Source: Isoetes taiwanensis
Lineage: Eukaryota; Streptophyta; Lycopodiopsida; Isoetales; Isoetaceae
DNA length: 64,000 bases
Assembly: GCA_021234155.1 (NCBI GenBank)
Contig: JAJEKV010000003.1
Coordinates: 26,082,233 to 26,146,232, forward strand
Direction of reading: 5' to 3'
Part shown: in pieces, positions 24,145 to 35,945 of the stretch
Numbering within the stretch: the first letter of the stretch is position 1
Layout: every line of letters starts with the position of its first letter
Program-made: the position numbers and the translations under genes
Notes under the pieces: model-generated
Databases searched by the model: none
Seen by the model: only the letters and a program-made list of their open reading frames with translations
What the model was told of the DNA's origin: nothing

Positions 24145-24356
24145 TGATAGAATATCCTACTTAAATTCATCACATTAAAGAGAGTCAACCATCAATCCCA
24201 TGTGAGGAGGAACCATCCAGTGGTGTTGCTTGATAAATCATTGAAAGTCTTGATAGAATATCCTACTTAAATTCATCACATTAAAGAGAGTCAACCATCA
24301 ATCCCATGTGAGGAGGAACCATCCAGTGGTGTTGCTTGATAAATCATTGAAAGTCT
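24145..24356. repeat. 106-bp tandem duplication
   Basis: 24145-24250 and 24251-24356 appear identical (starting TGATAGAATATCC, ending AAAGTCT). The lack of divergence implies a recent duplication. The unit has no coding frame. Confidence 0.92.
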
Positions 24357-25510
24357 GCATAGCGTTCTAATGTGGAAAATGCATTGCATGCCCTTGGTTG
24401 CAAGTACCTTCTATATAAGTTACATGTGCCCATAACAGTGGTAGAAACTTCCTATGCTGAATAAAAGAGATGCCATAAACACCTCCATGAACCACTCCAC
24501 ATGTGATACAACTTCCTCATTGCTCAGATATTGATATAGCCCATCAGATGACAAGACTTGATTCGACAGACACTGACTGCAGGATGGCTTGATGCCAAAC
24601 CAGGTTACTTACTTAAGTGTCATAACTGCATGTACTAATGCTGGTCTGCCTGTCTCTGGAAAATACATACATGCTTAGATAATCAAAACTGGTCTCCAGG
24701 CTTATGTTTTTGTCTGCAGCCAGATAATATTACATACCTTACTATGTTGGGTGTATAGCAGGTCAGAAGCTATTGAGTAACAACTGCTTTCTTCCAGGTA
24801 ACTTAGCAATGGTGGAAGTTCATTGGATCACTGGCACTGCAAACAGGCTGAAACATCTTATAAGACTCACAAAACAACCTGAAAAATGAAAGTTGTAGAA
24901 AATACAATTGACAAGACATTTCAAATATATGTGTAATGTACGAAAAGCCACCAACAAGGTTTGCATGCCCCTGAAGAGGCAGAATACTCAGGTAGGTTTA
25001 AACTTTCATGATGCCAAATTGACATGGAACTATACACTTTATCCACCAAATGTACCAATCATTATTACATCTGCCATAAATCAAATCCATGCATTTATTC
25101 CACTACAACTTTAGCTGAACCTACATTGGCAAAATCGTAAAATACTAAGAACATACTACATATTAGCAGAACAAACACAAGCCATGTCTCCATGCTACAA
25201 CTTTATACACAAACCTGCCACAAGCGGTGATCCTATCTTGCAAGCATCCTCACTCTTCACAGGCAAAGTACACGCCAAGCAGAAGCTAACATTATGGCAC
25301 TGTACCTACAGCAATAAATTATCTGCAAAAAGCAAAAGTTAAGGCCATGCATGGTCAGAATAGACCAATATCTTCTAAACTATACTGCCTTCTCTCCATT
25401 TGGAACAACATGCTGTCCAAATGCAAACTACCAAAGCTTCGGAGATTACTATACTCATTAACCTTGAACAGTACCTTGTGTCCTTTATCTGCATAGATCT
25501 CAGGTCCTTA
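24357..25510. other. No gene recognised
   Basis: AT-rich, intron-like sequence of the giant insertion. No exon was supported. Confidence 0.35.
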
Positions 25511-25625
25511 CCTGTTATTGGGTCCTTGGGGTAAATATCTCCTTGTGCCCATAAATCTGCATTTTTAGCTCCACTGCACCTCAAAAGATCTTCATCAACC
25601 TTTACTTTAAAATTCCCTCTTTTCT
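25511..25625 (-). pseudogene. Orphan exon (NADLWAQGDIYPKDPITG), not recognised
   Basis: The minus-strand frame KVDEDLLRCSGAKNADLWAQ continues to DPITG and ends exactly at a consensus donor (G|GTAAGG at 25510). It looks like genuine coding sequence cut off from its partners, as with the other exons in this insertion. The family was not identified. Confidence 0.4.
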
Positions 25626-26144
25626 TATTCCTAATTTTTTTTGTGCACAATTTGCAGGCAAACGAATTTTAATTTCAGTCGTCATGGCCAAGAACTGTGT
25701 GCTTTAGCTGCAAAAGTTCATATAGAGCAGAAAGCAAACACAAAATACTGTACATGCACGATTTCAATCCTAAAATTAGAATTCACTATTCAAATTTCGA
25801 ATTTGAGAGGCTTTTCAAAGTGCCAAGAAGAAATGGCGGAAAAAAATCAAACTTACTCGGCAAAATTTCTTCCAGAGGAAAGAGTTTCCTCTTCGATTCC
25901 AGTTTTCTCTTTTGAAGCACGGTCGGAAACGATCTGGTCGGGACTATGTTTTTCGATTTTGAAAAATGAAAATATTATTTTGCACACACCATTATTCTCC
26001 ATGATTTTAGCATCAACTAGGTATTTATTATAGAGTGGTTAAGGACTCAACCACCATTTCGTAAGTTTAGGGGTTGGTAAAGGGTGCATTAACATTATAG
26101 AAAAATAAAATAAATAAATAAATAAAATTTGTTAGGAGGACGGT

Positions 26145-26167
26145 TTGAGATCCCAGTTTGCCTCTAA
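26145..26167. repeat. Right terminal inverted repeat of the giant insertion
   Basis: Ends CTCTAA. See the left repeat at 2012-2034. Simple (AAAT)n sequence precedes it at about 26100-26130. Confidence 0.65.
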
Positions 26168-26174
26168 TGCTTCA
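26168..26174. repeat. Right 7-bp target-site duplication
   Basis: TGCTTCA, identical to 2005-2011. Confidence 0.85.
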
Positions 26175-28186
26175 ACTCGGTCAGCTCTTGCGTCGTCATT
26201 CTGTACGACGCTTTGCTTGTCGGCTTCGTACCTAGTTCGAGTGCTATCTCACACTTGACTCCCCTGTAAGGAGGAAGCTGCTTGATCTCGTCTGGGAAGA
26301 GATCATGGAACTCCTTTACCAACTTAGCTATCTGCTTTGGTAATTTGCTGAGCACCTTATCTTCCTCGCTTCCTTCAGACTCGGGCTCTTCGATCTGAAG
26401 CTTGAAGACATAGGCTACCCCCTCGCTCTTTATGCACTTGAGCAGCCGCTTACTAGATATACACTGCATGATAGGAACAACTTCCTTACCTGCAATTTCT
26501 ATGATCTTGCCGTTGGGCACTGTCAAGGTCACTTTACGGTTTCCACAGTCGATGATGGCCTTTGCTGGAGCGAGGTACTCCATGCCGATGATCAAATCAT
26601 ACTTCCCGATGTTCATCACTTCTGCTCCCATTTGGATGTTGATCCCTGGCAAATCGATGTCAAAATTTATCCTCTTGCCTGTCGTGTGTCTCACTGCCCC
26701 GCTTGCTAACACCACGGGTCTCGGTTTTGACTTCAACGACTTGAGCTTCAACATCTCGACCGACGCAAAATTGTGGGTGCTTCCCATAAAAGACTTGGCC
26801 TTGGCCTTCTCTACTTTGGAGATTACCTGATACTGATTTTCTGCTTGGTCTGAATCTATGGCTGCAAAGATGTGACACTCACCCTGAATGAAGTCGTGTG
26901 CTTCCCCGCCGTCGTCGTCAGAGGGAGTCTCCCATCCACCCATCTCTGCTAATGCCGCATTCATGACAAAATGGCAGTTTGCTGTTCTGTGGCCTGGCTG
27001 AAAGCACCTGAAGCAGAGCCGTTTCTCAATGCACTCCTGCCTCTTCTCCTTAGGTATTGACTGCAAAAAGGATCGCACCGCTTTCGAATAATTTGACCCT
27101 TCTTGCTGCGGCTTATCCTTGAAGGATACCTGTTTCTTTTCCTGCTGCCTCCCATAACTGCCACTGTATGGGGCCTTTGCTGGTCCCAGACTAGCTGCCC
27201 TAGGGCTATAACTCCCCGATGCTTTGCCCTTATCCTGGTAGTACTGATGTTTCTGCCCACTGTTCTGAGGGCCGGATCCTTGCAGGCTGACTGCTTTTGA
27301 TTCTGCTTCTGATACTGTTCGAGGATTAATTGCTCTTACCAGCTTCCTTATCTCATCGTTTAATCCCTCGATGTACCCTTCCACTGCATGGCGTTCACTC
27401 AGCTTCGGCACATAAAGCCTCAGTTTCATGAACTCTTCCGTGTATTTCTGCACGGACTTGTTGCCCTGCTCTAGCCGATAGAATTGCTGCATCATGTGGC
27501 ATTTGTGCTCCCTTGGCACATAGTGGCGCTTGAATGCCTTTGAGAATTTTCGAAACCTGCAGCTGTCTCGGCTTAGCTTATGTGATTTTGCATACCCTTT
27601 CCACCATATACGAGCTGCGCCCTTGAGGTTGGCTGTTGCCACCCTGCCTTTGTCTTTGTCCTTCATTCCGTATGCATTCCCATATTCCCTCATCTCGTCC
27701 AGCAAGGCCTCTGCCTCCATGCCTGACCGACTGTCGCCTGAGAATTGTTCAAGCTTTCTTTCCTTCCATACATTGCTCAGTGCGGAGTCTACTTTCTTCT
27801 AGTAATCTGAGGTCCTTGTGTCCCTGAGTCTGCCATCCCTACGGTTCCCCCTCTTCCTCGGAGTCGGAGTCCGATTGTGAGCTTGTGTCGGAGGAGTCCG
27901 TGCTAGGGGACCTCCTTCTCTTGCTCTTCTTCTTAACCTTTCCCGTCTTTCGAGGTGGTGCTTGCGGCAACTGGACGTTGTGGTCTGGGCCAGTTGCTGC
28001 TTGCGCTGCCAATAAGGCCTTTATTTCTTGAAGGTCCAATCTCATCTGCGACATCTCCTTTTCGGGAGTCATGGGACCGAATTCTTCGTACAGGTTCCTT
28101 GCTATGTGCTGTCTGGCCGGGGTCTCTTCATCTCTATGGACTCGCTGGTCTTGCTCAGCTGCTCTTGGACCTCTAGCTGCATACAC
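26168..28186 (-). pseudogene. Ty3/gypsy gag and protease half of the split element
   Basis: The main frame 27720-26164 holds a retrotransposon Gag domain (AARIWWKG, FSKAFKRHYVP, KLRLYVPKLSE), a CCHC knuckle (CFRCFQPGHRTANC), an aspartic-protease-like fold segment with YDLIIGMEYLAP, and the linker to RT ending TTQELTELK. The usual protease DTG/DSG motif is replaced or missing (ASGAVRHTTG region). A basic-acidic segment at 27839-28186 (KKKSKRRRSP, SDSDSEEEGEP) is probably the Gag N-terminus, separated by a frame break near 27800. No 5' LTR or primer site follows to the right, so the element is truncated near 28190. RT to integrase continues at 2011-1 across the giant insertion. Confidence 0.92.
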
Positions 28187-28327
28187 AAGTAGGTCATAGC
28201 CTTACGGTTAGCTTTGTTTATTTTAGTGCATTATATGTGTTTACTGATATAGTTGTGGAAGCAAAATACATCAACAAAACATTTAGAATGCCAAACAAAA
28301 TGTATTTATATATATACTAGAAAAAGT

Positions 28328-28344
28328 GCCCAGCGTTGCTGGGC
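28328..28344 (-). terminator. Helitron 3' terminal hairpin
   Basis: GCCCAGC-AAC-GCTGGGC on the minus strand, 7 nt before the terminal CTAG. It extends as an imperfect AAAAG/CTTTT stem. It is the rolling-circle termination signal of Helitrons. Confidence 0.85.
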
Positions 28345-29916
28345 TTTTCATTGGGCATAAAAATGTACTAACTTGATCTTGTTTTGTAAACTCCTTATGT
28401 TTTTCCTTGCAATAATGTAGCAACTTGACATTATTTTATAGGCTCCTTATATTTATCCTTGTAGGAACATCTTATTAAGATAGAAGCGAACGACGATAGC
28501 ATATAGTGATGGATTTGAAATTGATAGTTTCTCCATGTACTTACATCCTCCTTGAGACTATAAAGGCCCATTGAACAATTTCTAAATTCAAAATGAGAGT
28601 GAGTGGCAATTGTAGAATTAAGATTGGAGCTATTTGATCCTCTTTCGGGACATAGTAGAAAGAATGCTAGTAGAAGATGCCCCTAGTGATGTAAGCCTTA
28701 GAAACACTGAACTTAGATGCCCTTGCAAAAAATTCAATCATAGAGCTCAGACACCATAGTTCTTGTTACAATATTTGAAAAATAAAGATAAGCTTAATTG
28801 CTTTATGTGTGTATTAGAGGTATGGTGTGGAGCCCAAAAACTTCTATGTTTGGTAAGAATGCATATGTTCTTTGATGATGGCAATAAGAGCATCATAAGC
28901 AAAACAACAGTCTTCACTTGAGGTGTCCAACTTACTCCCAAGGCCTCTCCATCAACATGAAAATTTAAATGTCGTATTGATATGTTCTCTAATATGCATC
29001 TTCCGATAACTTCAAGAAAAAGAAACCTGATCTTAACAACCTACTACAAAGCTTTGCTACTAAGAAACCTGACCACAACCTACTCCACAGTTTGCTGCTC
29101 ACACAATACTCGCATCAAAATGCTCATCCCTCACATGTGGAAAGCATGAGAATTTCCCAAGCAGTCGCAGTCTTAGCACGTCAAAAGATAATTCATTACT
29201 CAATTGGACTTTTGCTTCAACTGTCTGTTCAATATGTTGGGTACACTTCGTTTTGCAGCCTCCATCTGACATGGCATATATCTCAGCCATTGATTTGTAG
29301 ATTGTGTGGTCTGGATCTGTGCCACATCAAGTGGGGGGCTGCAAGGCGAAGGTGTCCCAATGTGTCAAATGATTTGCATTTTCAATATAATTTTGCTGGT
29401 TTAGCTATGCTTGCAGATGGTAATTCATCATGTCTTACCAATGTGAACACAGCCCTAGCATATTTTTTGAGTACGAGGTTCTCCTCCAATGGACCCTTTC
29501 AATCTTTTAGAATGAGAACATCAGAATAATACTTGGATAAATATCAAAGACCCTAAATAATTTCGAATTTATAGCATGAATTAGCTGCTAAATAGGAAAC
29601 AGAGATCAATATTAAGGTCTAGCATATTTACCTAATTGAAAGAAGATAAATCCACTTGATAGTCTTGAATTCCATGAGAAGGTGTCCATTTAAAGCATAA
29701 TATGATTCACACAGGCTTGACAACAAAATGTGCGCAGCTCCAAGCACAATTGTATCTCTAGAGAAGCAATATAGCATGGATCTTACAATGGAAAGAGCAT
29801 GGATCTTACAATGGCAATGCTGGTTTATGTGGATCATCTCTTCCTACTTGTTAAATGCTTAGGACAATCCAAACAGTTTGTTCCACAAAATACTGAGATT
29901 GATAACTCAAATATCC
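28345..29916. other. Helitron interior, no gene recognised
   Basis: AT-rich sequence. A 145-codon plus-strand frame (29092-29529) has no family signature and is probably chance. Confidence 0.35.
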
Positions 29917-30037
29917 ACAAAATGCCAGCCCAGAAATGGTAACCTTTCTTATACGTCAATGACCGGCCATGGTTTTCTTCTGCCCATGAAATTTCAATCT
30001 CAGTTGCTTCTGCATTATACTGCAACTTCTGCCACAT
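29917..30037 (-). pseudogene. Possible orphan exon (WQKLQYNAEATEIEISWAEE)
   Basis: A protein-like minus-strand frame follows an acceptor-like CATGCAG region. It continues NHGRSLTYKKGYHF before losing protein character. It is in the Helitron sense. The family was not recognised. Confidence 0.25.
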
Positions 30038-30806
30038 GCAGGCATTGTTAAGTTAATCAATCTGATTTCTCAAGCGCATTATAGGTATAGAAATGTAGAA
30101 GTATAAATCAACAGTAATATAACTCAAAGCAATATATCAAATACATATCTACCTTTCGAACTGCCCACGACATTGTAAAAGTACGTATTTTTTTAATGCA
30201 AAAAAGGAATGATGAACTTGTAAAAAATTGAATACGAAAATATAGCCCTTGCTCCAGAAGGATAAACCTAAATTGTCAAGGCCTGCAAAATGAACATTCT
30301 AGGAAAATGTTCAAGGCAAAAGGAAAGCATCTATCAGATGCCTCATGCCCTCTAGTAACATCTGAGAGGAGAGCATCCTAGTAATGAATGTCAAATGTTG
30401 CCTCGCTTCAACAAATATTCTCGATGGTGGTTGTCTTATTTCCTTTATCATTCCATCATCTTCAAGATTTCTGTAAAGTCTTTCATGGCTTCATAACAAA
30501 TATTATAAAACATGCATTTAAGAATTCCAGGATGAAACAAATATTCTAATGTTTTACATATATTTTATCGACCCTAGCCTTAAAACATAATTCCATTCAG
30601 CCATGCATTACATTATATTAAAACATTGATATTCAAAGGTACATCCGATATTAAATGAAAAATCATCTAGAGATAAGCATTATTGGATATATTATAATCT
30701 TTATGCATGCTATGTTGCAGTATTATTCAGTGATTTTTCTTGCTAAAGGGGACTCTTGATTACATAAAGAAAAAGTCAAGCATAAAGTGCATTATTTGCA
30801 AAGATA

Positions 30807-30896
30807 GATCTGTTTGGACATTAAGTGCATTCCATGTAAAGACATGGCTTGGATCTGTTTGGACATTGAGTGCATTCCATGTAAAGACATGTCCTA
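30807..30896. repeat. 45-bp tandem repeat, two units
   Basis: The unit GATCTGTTTGGACATTRAGT continues with GCATTCCATGTAAAGACATG. The second copy begins at 30852. Confidence 0.85.
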
Positions 30897-31005
30897 GATT
30901 TGTTGTATACGTTCAGTGTAAGACAATAAAGATGGCATGGCGTTGACACTTTGCTTGGTATGACGTCTCCAAATGCAACAGTTGCTTGTCCGACATTGTT
31001 GTTGA

Positions 31006-31081
31006 GATGAAAGACAACAAAGATGGCATGGCATTACTTGGAAGATGAAAGACAACAAAGATGGCATGGCATTGCTTGGAA
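31006..31081. repeat. 38-bp tandem repeat, two units
   Basis: The unit begins GATGAAAGACAACAAAGATG. The second copy begins at 31044. Related AAGATGGCATGGC words occur on both sides, so the local repeat is larger and imperfect. Confidence 0.8.
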
Positions 31082-32340
31082 GACTTGCTTGCTATGACGT
31101 CTTCAAATGCAACAATTGCTTGCTTCAAAAAATCTGCAAATCTGCAAACAAATACAAGATTATTTGGAGACAAATCTGAAACAATAATTGCTTGCTCCAA
31201 ATCTTAATGTTCCTATACAGCAAAAGCACAAATGAAAATATAGTAAAATGGTCGGCTGAGGCTTCTTTCAACAAAGACCTAAAGGTGTTTTTAGGTCCAG
31301 AAATTTCAACAAATCAAAGAAGGCTCTCCAGTATAGTGCTCCATTGGTGGTAAGAATTATTGATCGAGCACGTAGACCCATTTCACATGCACTAAGCAAG
31401 GCATATATGCACAAAAAAGAACGACATGCAAGAGCAGAATTAAAACAATTTAAAAGTAGAATTAGGAAATGCTGAGTAATATATATTTTCGTGCTAGATA
31501 TTTATCATATGTTATGAAGTTTCGCCAACCTTCAATTGCAAACCTTATCACATAATTATGAAATCTATTAATATCATCAGAGTAAGAATTATATTATGTA
31601 ATCATTCACCAAATTACAAGAAATAAAACTGCAGCCTAATGATAGCCTTATCAAGTTCTTATTTCATAACTGCCAGCCCTAGTGACTGCACAAAAACCCT
31701 TGTAAGCACGATATTCAACATTTTCGCATTCCATCTTATCTACTTTCAGGCTTGAAAGTGCAACTTCAAGAACCTTAAAGCCAACTAGTAAGGTCTGTAG
31801 AAATTATGTGATGCCATGGTAAATTAATGACTATAGCATCCTGCATAGCCTGGTAGGCAGCCTCTATAGCTCTGGCAGCCATTTCCTCACATATTCTCCA
31901 GTGGGATCAATCTCATAGCTTTCATCCTCACCATTCACATTCTATGCTGCTGTCTACAATGGTGATATGCAACAAGCCTTGTCTTGCAGGGCGCGTTCTG
32001 CTAACAGATAAATACTCATGAAATAAGAACTTCCCAGAAAGGTATTGCCACAGCAGACAGCCCAGAACATGTGGCAATTGCGCATCTCTTATTATCGTAT
32101 GCAAAATCCTTTCATATCCACTTCAAGCTAGGCGGCCTAATATTGTAGCATAAGAAAACAAATGTTCAATTCCACGACCTGCCTTGCAGTGAGCAAGCTC
32201 CACGACCTGCCAGAAAAGATAAACAACAGGATATGTAAAACAAATACAAGAACCTGGTAATATTTTAATTATTCCTGCCATTCCGCGAATGCCATACAAC
32301 TCCAGTTCAAGGAAGAGAGAAAAGTTCTTAGATACTTACT
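31082..32340. other. Helitron interior; possible lipase 3' end near 32150-32200
   Basis: Mostly AT-rich and non-coding. A minus-strand segment near 32150-32200 (GRGIEHLFSYATIL) may be the eroded last lipase exon, since the family has a GRFEH motif there, but the match is weak. Confidence 0.3.
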
Positions 32341-33240
32341 GACACCACTTCCTCTTGACTATGTGATAGAATCGTCCAGGTGCATATAATTGCCGAGGGT
32401 CTCTATACATCTTTGTTTCTGAAATGCATGTATCTCTTGTGCATCTTGCGCATAGAAGGCATGGAAGACTGTGAAACATTATAAATGAGTAACCAAAGGA
32501 AATCAGTATAGAACATCCCTAGTTTTTTCATTACCAGAAAATGGAGTTGAATATATGGCGTGGCTGTCCGTGGAAGAAAATCATCCTTTCAAAAATAAAT
32601 TATACATTTAGTGAACAGCCAGTGAAATGTAGGAATGTAACATGACAAGCAGCATTACCTGCAAAATTACCGAATGGATCACGTCTGCATATTCTATTGC
32701 CAAATTAAGAGACATACATCGAGCAGGAGCAATGGCATAGCAGCTTACCCGCTTTCTAGAAATAGCTCCTACTAGAAAAGGGAATTTTACAGCCAATATT
32801 GCCATCATTGAAGCAACAACAGAGCCAAGAGAATGGCCTGCAAATATGAGTGTATATGTAGGGTGTTTCAACACCAGAGCTTTCAGAGTTTCTGCCTCTT
32901 TGTTTAGCAACCAGCAAGCAGCTCTCAGCAGGCCATGGTGCACATAACCCTCATTAAATCTTTGTTTCCCTAACTTGTTGTCCCAAAGGACAAAATAATC
33001 CATTTCTCTGCGCAGATTAAGGCCTCTCATAGCCAACACAATTTCTGAATTATCATGATCAAGATAAATGAGATATGGAGGCACAATTTCTTTCTTGGGA
33101 GTGTGGTTCACCTTTTTATGCACTTTTTCAAGTTTTATTGGTATCCACCAGGAGGGGCCCATTCTGGATGACTTAGATCCTGTTCATACACACCGGCATA
33201 CGCGAGGAACCGGGTTCAATTCATCCGCCTTGACCAATTC
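32341..33240 (-). pseudogene. Class-3 lipase (plant diacylglycerol-lipase-like) fragment
   Basis: Four exon pieces read right to left. 33150-33240 has VYEQDLSHPEWAPPGGY. 32659-33120 has PPYLIYLDHDNSEIVLAMRG, YVHHGLLRAACWLL, the GHSLG nucleophile elbow and CYAIAPARCMSLNLA. 32535-32585 has DDFLPRTATP. 32341-32418 has YRDPRQLYAPGRFYHIVKRK. Splice sites (GTAATG, GTAATG, GTAAGT donors) are intact. The family contains membrane-associated alpha/beta hydrolases with a Lipase3_N segment. An in-frame TAA after GGY and a frameshift just before VNHT separate the first two pieces, so the copy is broken. The catalytic Ser motif remains. It is carried by the Helitron in its own sense. Confidence 0.9.
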
Positions 33241-33998
33241 CATGAATTGCTATCGATCACTGAATAACTTGGAAGGCATTTATATGCCCATCTGGTGCAA
33301 ACTAAACAATACACTGCTTCCGCAATAGGGGCTCCCATAGCCAAGAACATAAAAGATTTAAGGCGGAGCTCAAGAGCAGACCTCCAAAGACGCGTTCAAC
33401 GATGTTCCGTTGAAAAAATCACATCGAGGCCACATTCTCGCATCAATGAAGGGCTCCAAAAGGTGCCGAAGGCCCATCCCGAATTTGGATTCCAATTTCT
33501 TCAAACCATAATCAAACCTTACACTAAGCGGGCCTCGCGAAAGGTGAGAGAGAACGAAGAGATGGGTTGAAGGAAAGGGGCAAGGAAGAGCGGAGGTGCA
33601 GGTGGGCAGGGCGATCATGCCAAAATTTGCTGCAAAAGGGAGCAGGTCCGGTGTCGGATCAAGGAAACAAAAGCTGAGGAACAAAAGCAGGGGGGGGGGG
33701 GTCGGAGGGAAGCCATAACCAAGGCCAAGGGAAGGAGCAAGGATACGGGCAAGGAAGGGCGGATTCTTCCCTCGTCGGTTCTGGCCGGAGCGAGAAAAAG
33801 AGTACTAAATCGGACTGTCCGGCTTGCATCATTCAAACAAGTTCCGCTGCCTTCCTGCCCATACCCTTATTTTCTACCATGTTTGCTCAAATTTTTGCTT
33901 GAAGCCATATCCAGAGTTTGATAAAGAAATTTCTAACCCTAAAATTAAGACCTTCGAGGCCTGCATGCCATGTAGACCACTAATAATACCACCAGTTA
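33241..33998. other. Upstream flank of the lipase fragment; no gene
   Basis: Contains GC-richer, leader-like sequence around 33550-33800 and a G10 run near 33692. It may be the captured promoter or 5' leader of the lipase gene. No coding signal was seen. Confidence 0.35.
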
Positions 33999-34180
33999 CC
34001 CCAAAAAAAAAAAAACATGGGTGCCCACCATTAAAAGAAAACATGAAAAACACTATTTGTGTATGCGCGCTCTAGATGTACGCATTAGTACATCAATTGA
34101 AATACACCACAAAATCATAGCAAAACCTTAGTGAAAAGCGTACAAAAATACAAAAGTAACCCCCTGTTATTATGCTACAT
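33999..34180 (-). repeat. Dispersed repeat R2, copy 4
   Basis: Reverse orientation, ending CCCCTGTTATTATGCTACAT at 34180. It lies inside the Helitron, so this repeat family is not confined to the giant insertion. Confidence 0.75.
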
Positions 34181-34559
34181 ATGGTGGTAAGAATTATTGA
34201 TCGAGCACGTAGACCCATTTCACATGCACATACTAAACTGCCATATTAGACAACTCTAGCAAGGATCTGCAACAAAATAACAAAGGATGAATCTTTGCAA
34301 TCTATATAGCCAGCAGCATAAGCTAATAGAAAAAAATACTTACATGCTCTATAAACACAAAAATTGCATTGTGCATATGTGACATGAATGAACATGGCAC
34401 TAATGTCTGCCTCCTTTCTTGAGGCACCCATGTCCTTGTGTCACTCTGTTTGCTTGCAGAACAATATCTTCTTTGACCTCTCTGATTAGTGATAACGATG
34501 CAACTTATGGAAAGGTGGAGCATTGAAGAACAGATCATGATGGCCAACACATCATCCGA

Positions 34560-35390
34560 AATTATATCGCATCTTCGCGTTCGCATGACAACAAAGAAAA
34601 GAACATAAAAAGCGGTAATTTGACTTTGTTTCTATAGCTTTGTGAGGTGAAGTTACAAGACCCCGTGATACTATTTCCTCTAAGATCTACATCTTGAAGC
34701 TTCAGATTGATGCTCGGGTTTTGAGGCATGAAACCACTCAATGACTTATTTGCAAGCCAACGAAACTGCAAATTTACTAGCAGACTAAAAACTTGATGGA
34801 ATACTTCCTGACAATTTTTGATAGCTTAAATCCAACTTTTCTAGAGCTACACAATTGTTAATATTTGATGGAATCTCACCTGTAAGATTGTTCAGGCTCA
34901 CATCTACAACTTTTATCTTCTGCAAAGATCCAAATGACTTGGGAATGCAAGGGTTAAGGTACAACAATATCATGAGTCTTCCCAAATAGGGTCTCAAGGA
35001 CGTACTGATTGAAGAGAGATTCCTGAATTCTGTCAAAGTAGGTGCTAACATGGTAAGACGATGCCAGAATCTTGACCACAAGAGTCTTTCTCAACCATAT
35101 AAATGCAGCTACCAGAAAACAAATTAGTACCTACATTTGAGAAAGGAAGATAACGGTACCTTGAAGAAAGCAGGCCATTTCTAGGTTTCCAATTCCAGTC
35201 CAGTGGGCATCCAGATTCTTGGTAACTTGTGTTTCCAATGACAATGGCAGTTTCTTTTGCATTTTCAAAATAATTTTCTTCATCTTCTTCTGCACCGTTG
35301 CCTTCATGCTCTCTAGTGTGATGGCAACCCCTTCTGTATCTGAGATAGTGGAGCAACCATAGAATGCCGGAATTAGGAGGTAGCCTGGCA
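34560..35390 (-). pseudogene. LRR protein (receptor-like) fragment
   Basis: Minus-strand pieces show the plant LRR repeat pattern: KVVDVSLNNLTGEIPSNINN and LEKLDLSYQKLSGSIPSSF at 34785-34935, SLSGFMPQNPSINLKLQDVD and LRGNSITG at 34640-34740, and an upstream segment with NLDAHWTGIGNLEMACFL at 35131-35391. Frames change between pieces, and no kinase domain or membrane helix is seen. Such extracellular LRRs occur in receptor kinases and receptor-like proteins. It is one of three captured fragments on the Helitron sense strand. Confidence 0.7.
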
Positions 35391-35453
35391 TTGCTCCAAG
35401 CTTTGAAATATTAAATATTCATAAAAAAAAGCTTTTCTATGGATTCTATATAT

Positions 35454-35945
35454 TCATCTGTTGCAATGAAAGGCATGCACAATCGTCCTTTGCGCAAACG
35501 CCAATAGATAACAGCTTGCCCCAGATAATGCAGTCCCGGTATTTGTGTGTGAGGAAGAAATGCCCTTTTCCAGAAACTCTGCTTTCATAAGTCTCCCCTT
35601 GATATGAACGTCATCTTTTGTGGCACAACTGGCACATGCCTTTAAAGCAGCAATATAAGCTTGAACATTTGGGGTGAAGCCTTTTTCTCGCATTTGTGCA
35701 AATAATTCCGGTGCTAATTTGTCCTTCCCACTCTCTAAACATCCAAAGATGATGGAATTCCATGATACTCATTATGACACGTCATTTTATGAAAGACAAA
35801 CATGTACTGCACTTCCACATTTAGCATACATATCCACCAAAATGTTTGCCACAAAAATGTCCAGCTCATGTCTTCCTTTTGCAAATTGAGTGGATAGATA
35901 TAGCCTTCTCTAACCATTTTATTTTTATGACATCCTTATCAACTT
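35454..35945 (-). pseudogene. Pentatricopeptide repeat (PPR) protein fragment
   Basis: 35454-35693 reads MREKGFTPNVQAYIAALKAC, a clear PPR motif, then KGRLMKAEFLEKGIS. Upstream frames (35700-35945) hold FHKMTCHN-type and WQTFWWICML pieces that correspond to the preceding repeats but are frameshifted. PPR proteins bind organellar RNA and act in editing and splicing. Only about two repeats remain. The wording of the motif resembles the large PPR families of ferns and other seed-free plants, which is my main hint to the organism. Confidence 0.75.

Larger units (their letters stand above)
2012..26167. mobile_element. Giant DNA-transposon-like insertion (24,156 bp; about 15.2 kb without nested elements)
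   Basis: The insertion sits inside the gypsy pol frame, flanked by the 7-bp duplication TGCTTCA. Its ends are imperfect inverted repeats: TTAGAG at the left, CTCTAA at the right, and 15 of the first 23 positions match, including a TGRGATYTCAA block. It contains a LINE and a copia element with their own target duplications, plus exons resembling several host genes on both strands. A 7-bp duplication fits neither the usual 8 bp of hAT nor the 9 bp of Mutator-like elements, so the superfamily is unknown. No transposase was recognised. The unidentified gene at 12.5-14.6 kb is the only sizeable candidate for an element-encoded protein. Confidence 0.75.

Noticed and set aside
26020-26160. tRNA-like A-box (GTGGTTAAGG) and B-box-like (GGTTTGAGATCCC) words, possibly a SINE
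   Set aside because: Spacing of about 110 bp is too long for a pol III promoter and the B box has an extra base. No SINE tail or own duplication was seen.
2012-26167. Reading the 24-kb insertion as a Polinton/Maverick
   Set aside because: Size is in range, but no DNA polymerase B, retroviral-type integrase of its own, ATPase or capsid genes were seen, and the duplication is 7 bp rather than 6.
29092-29529. 145-codon plus-strand open frame in the Helitron
   Set aside because: No family motif, atypical composition and no splice or start support. Probably a chance frame.
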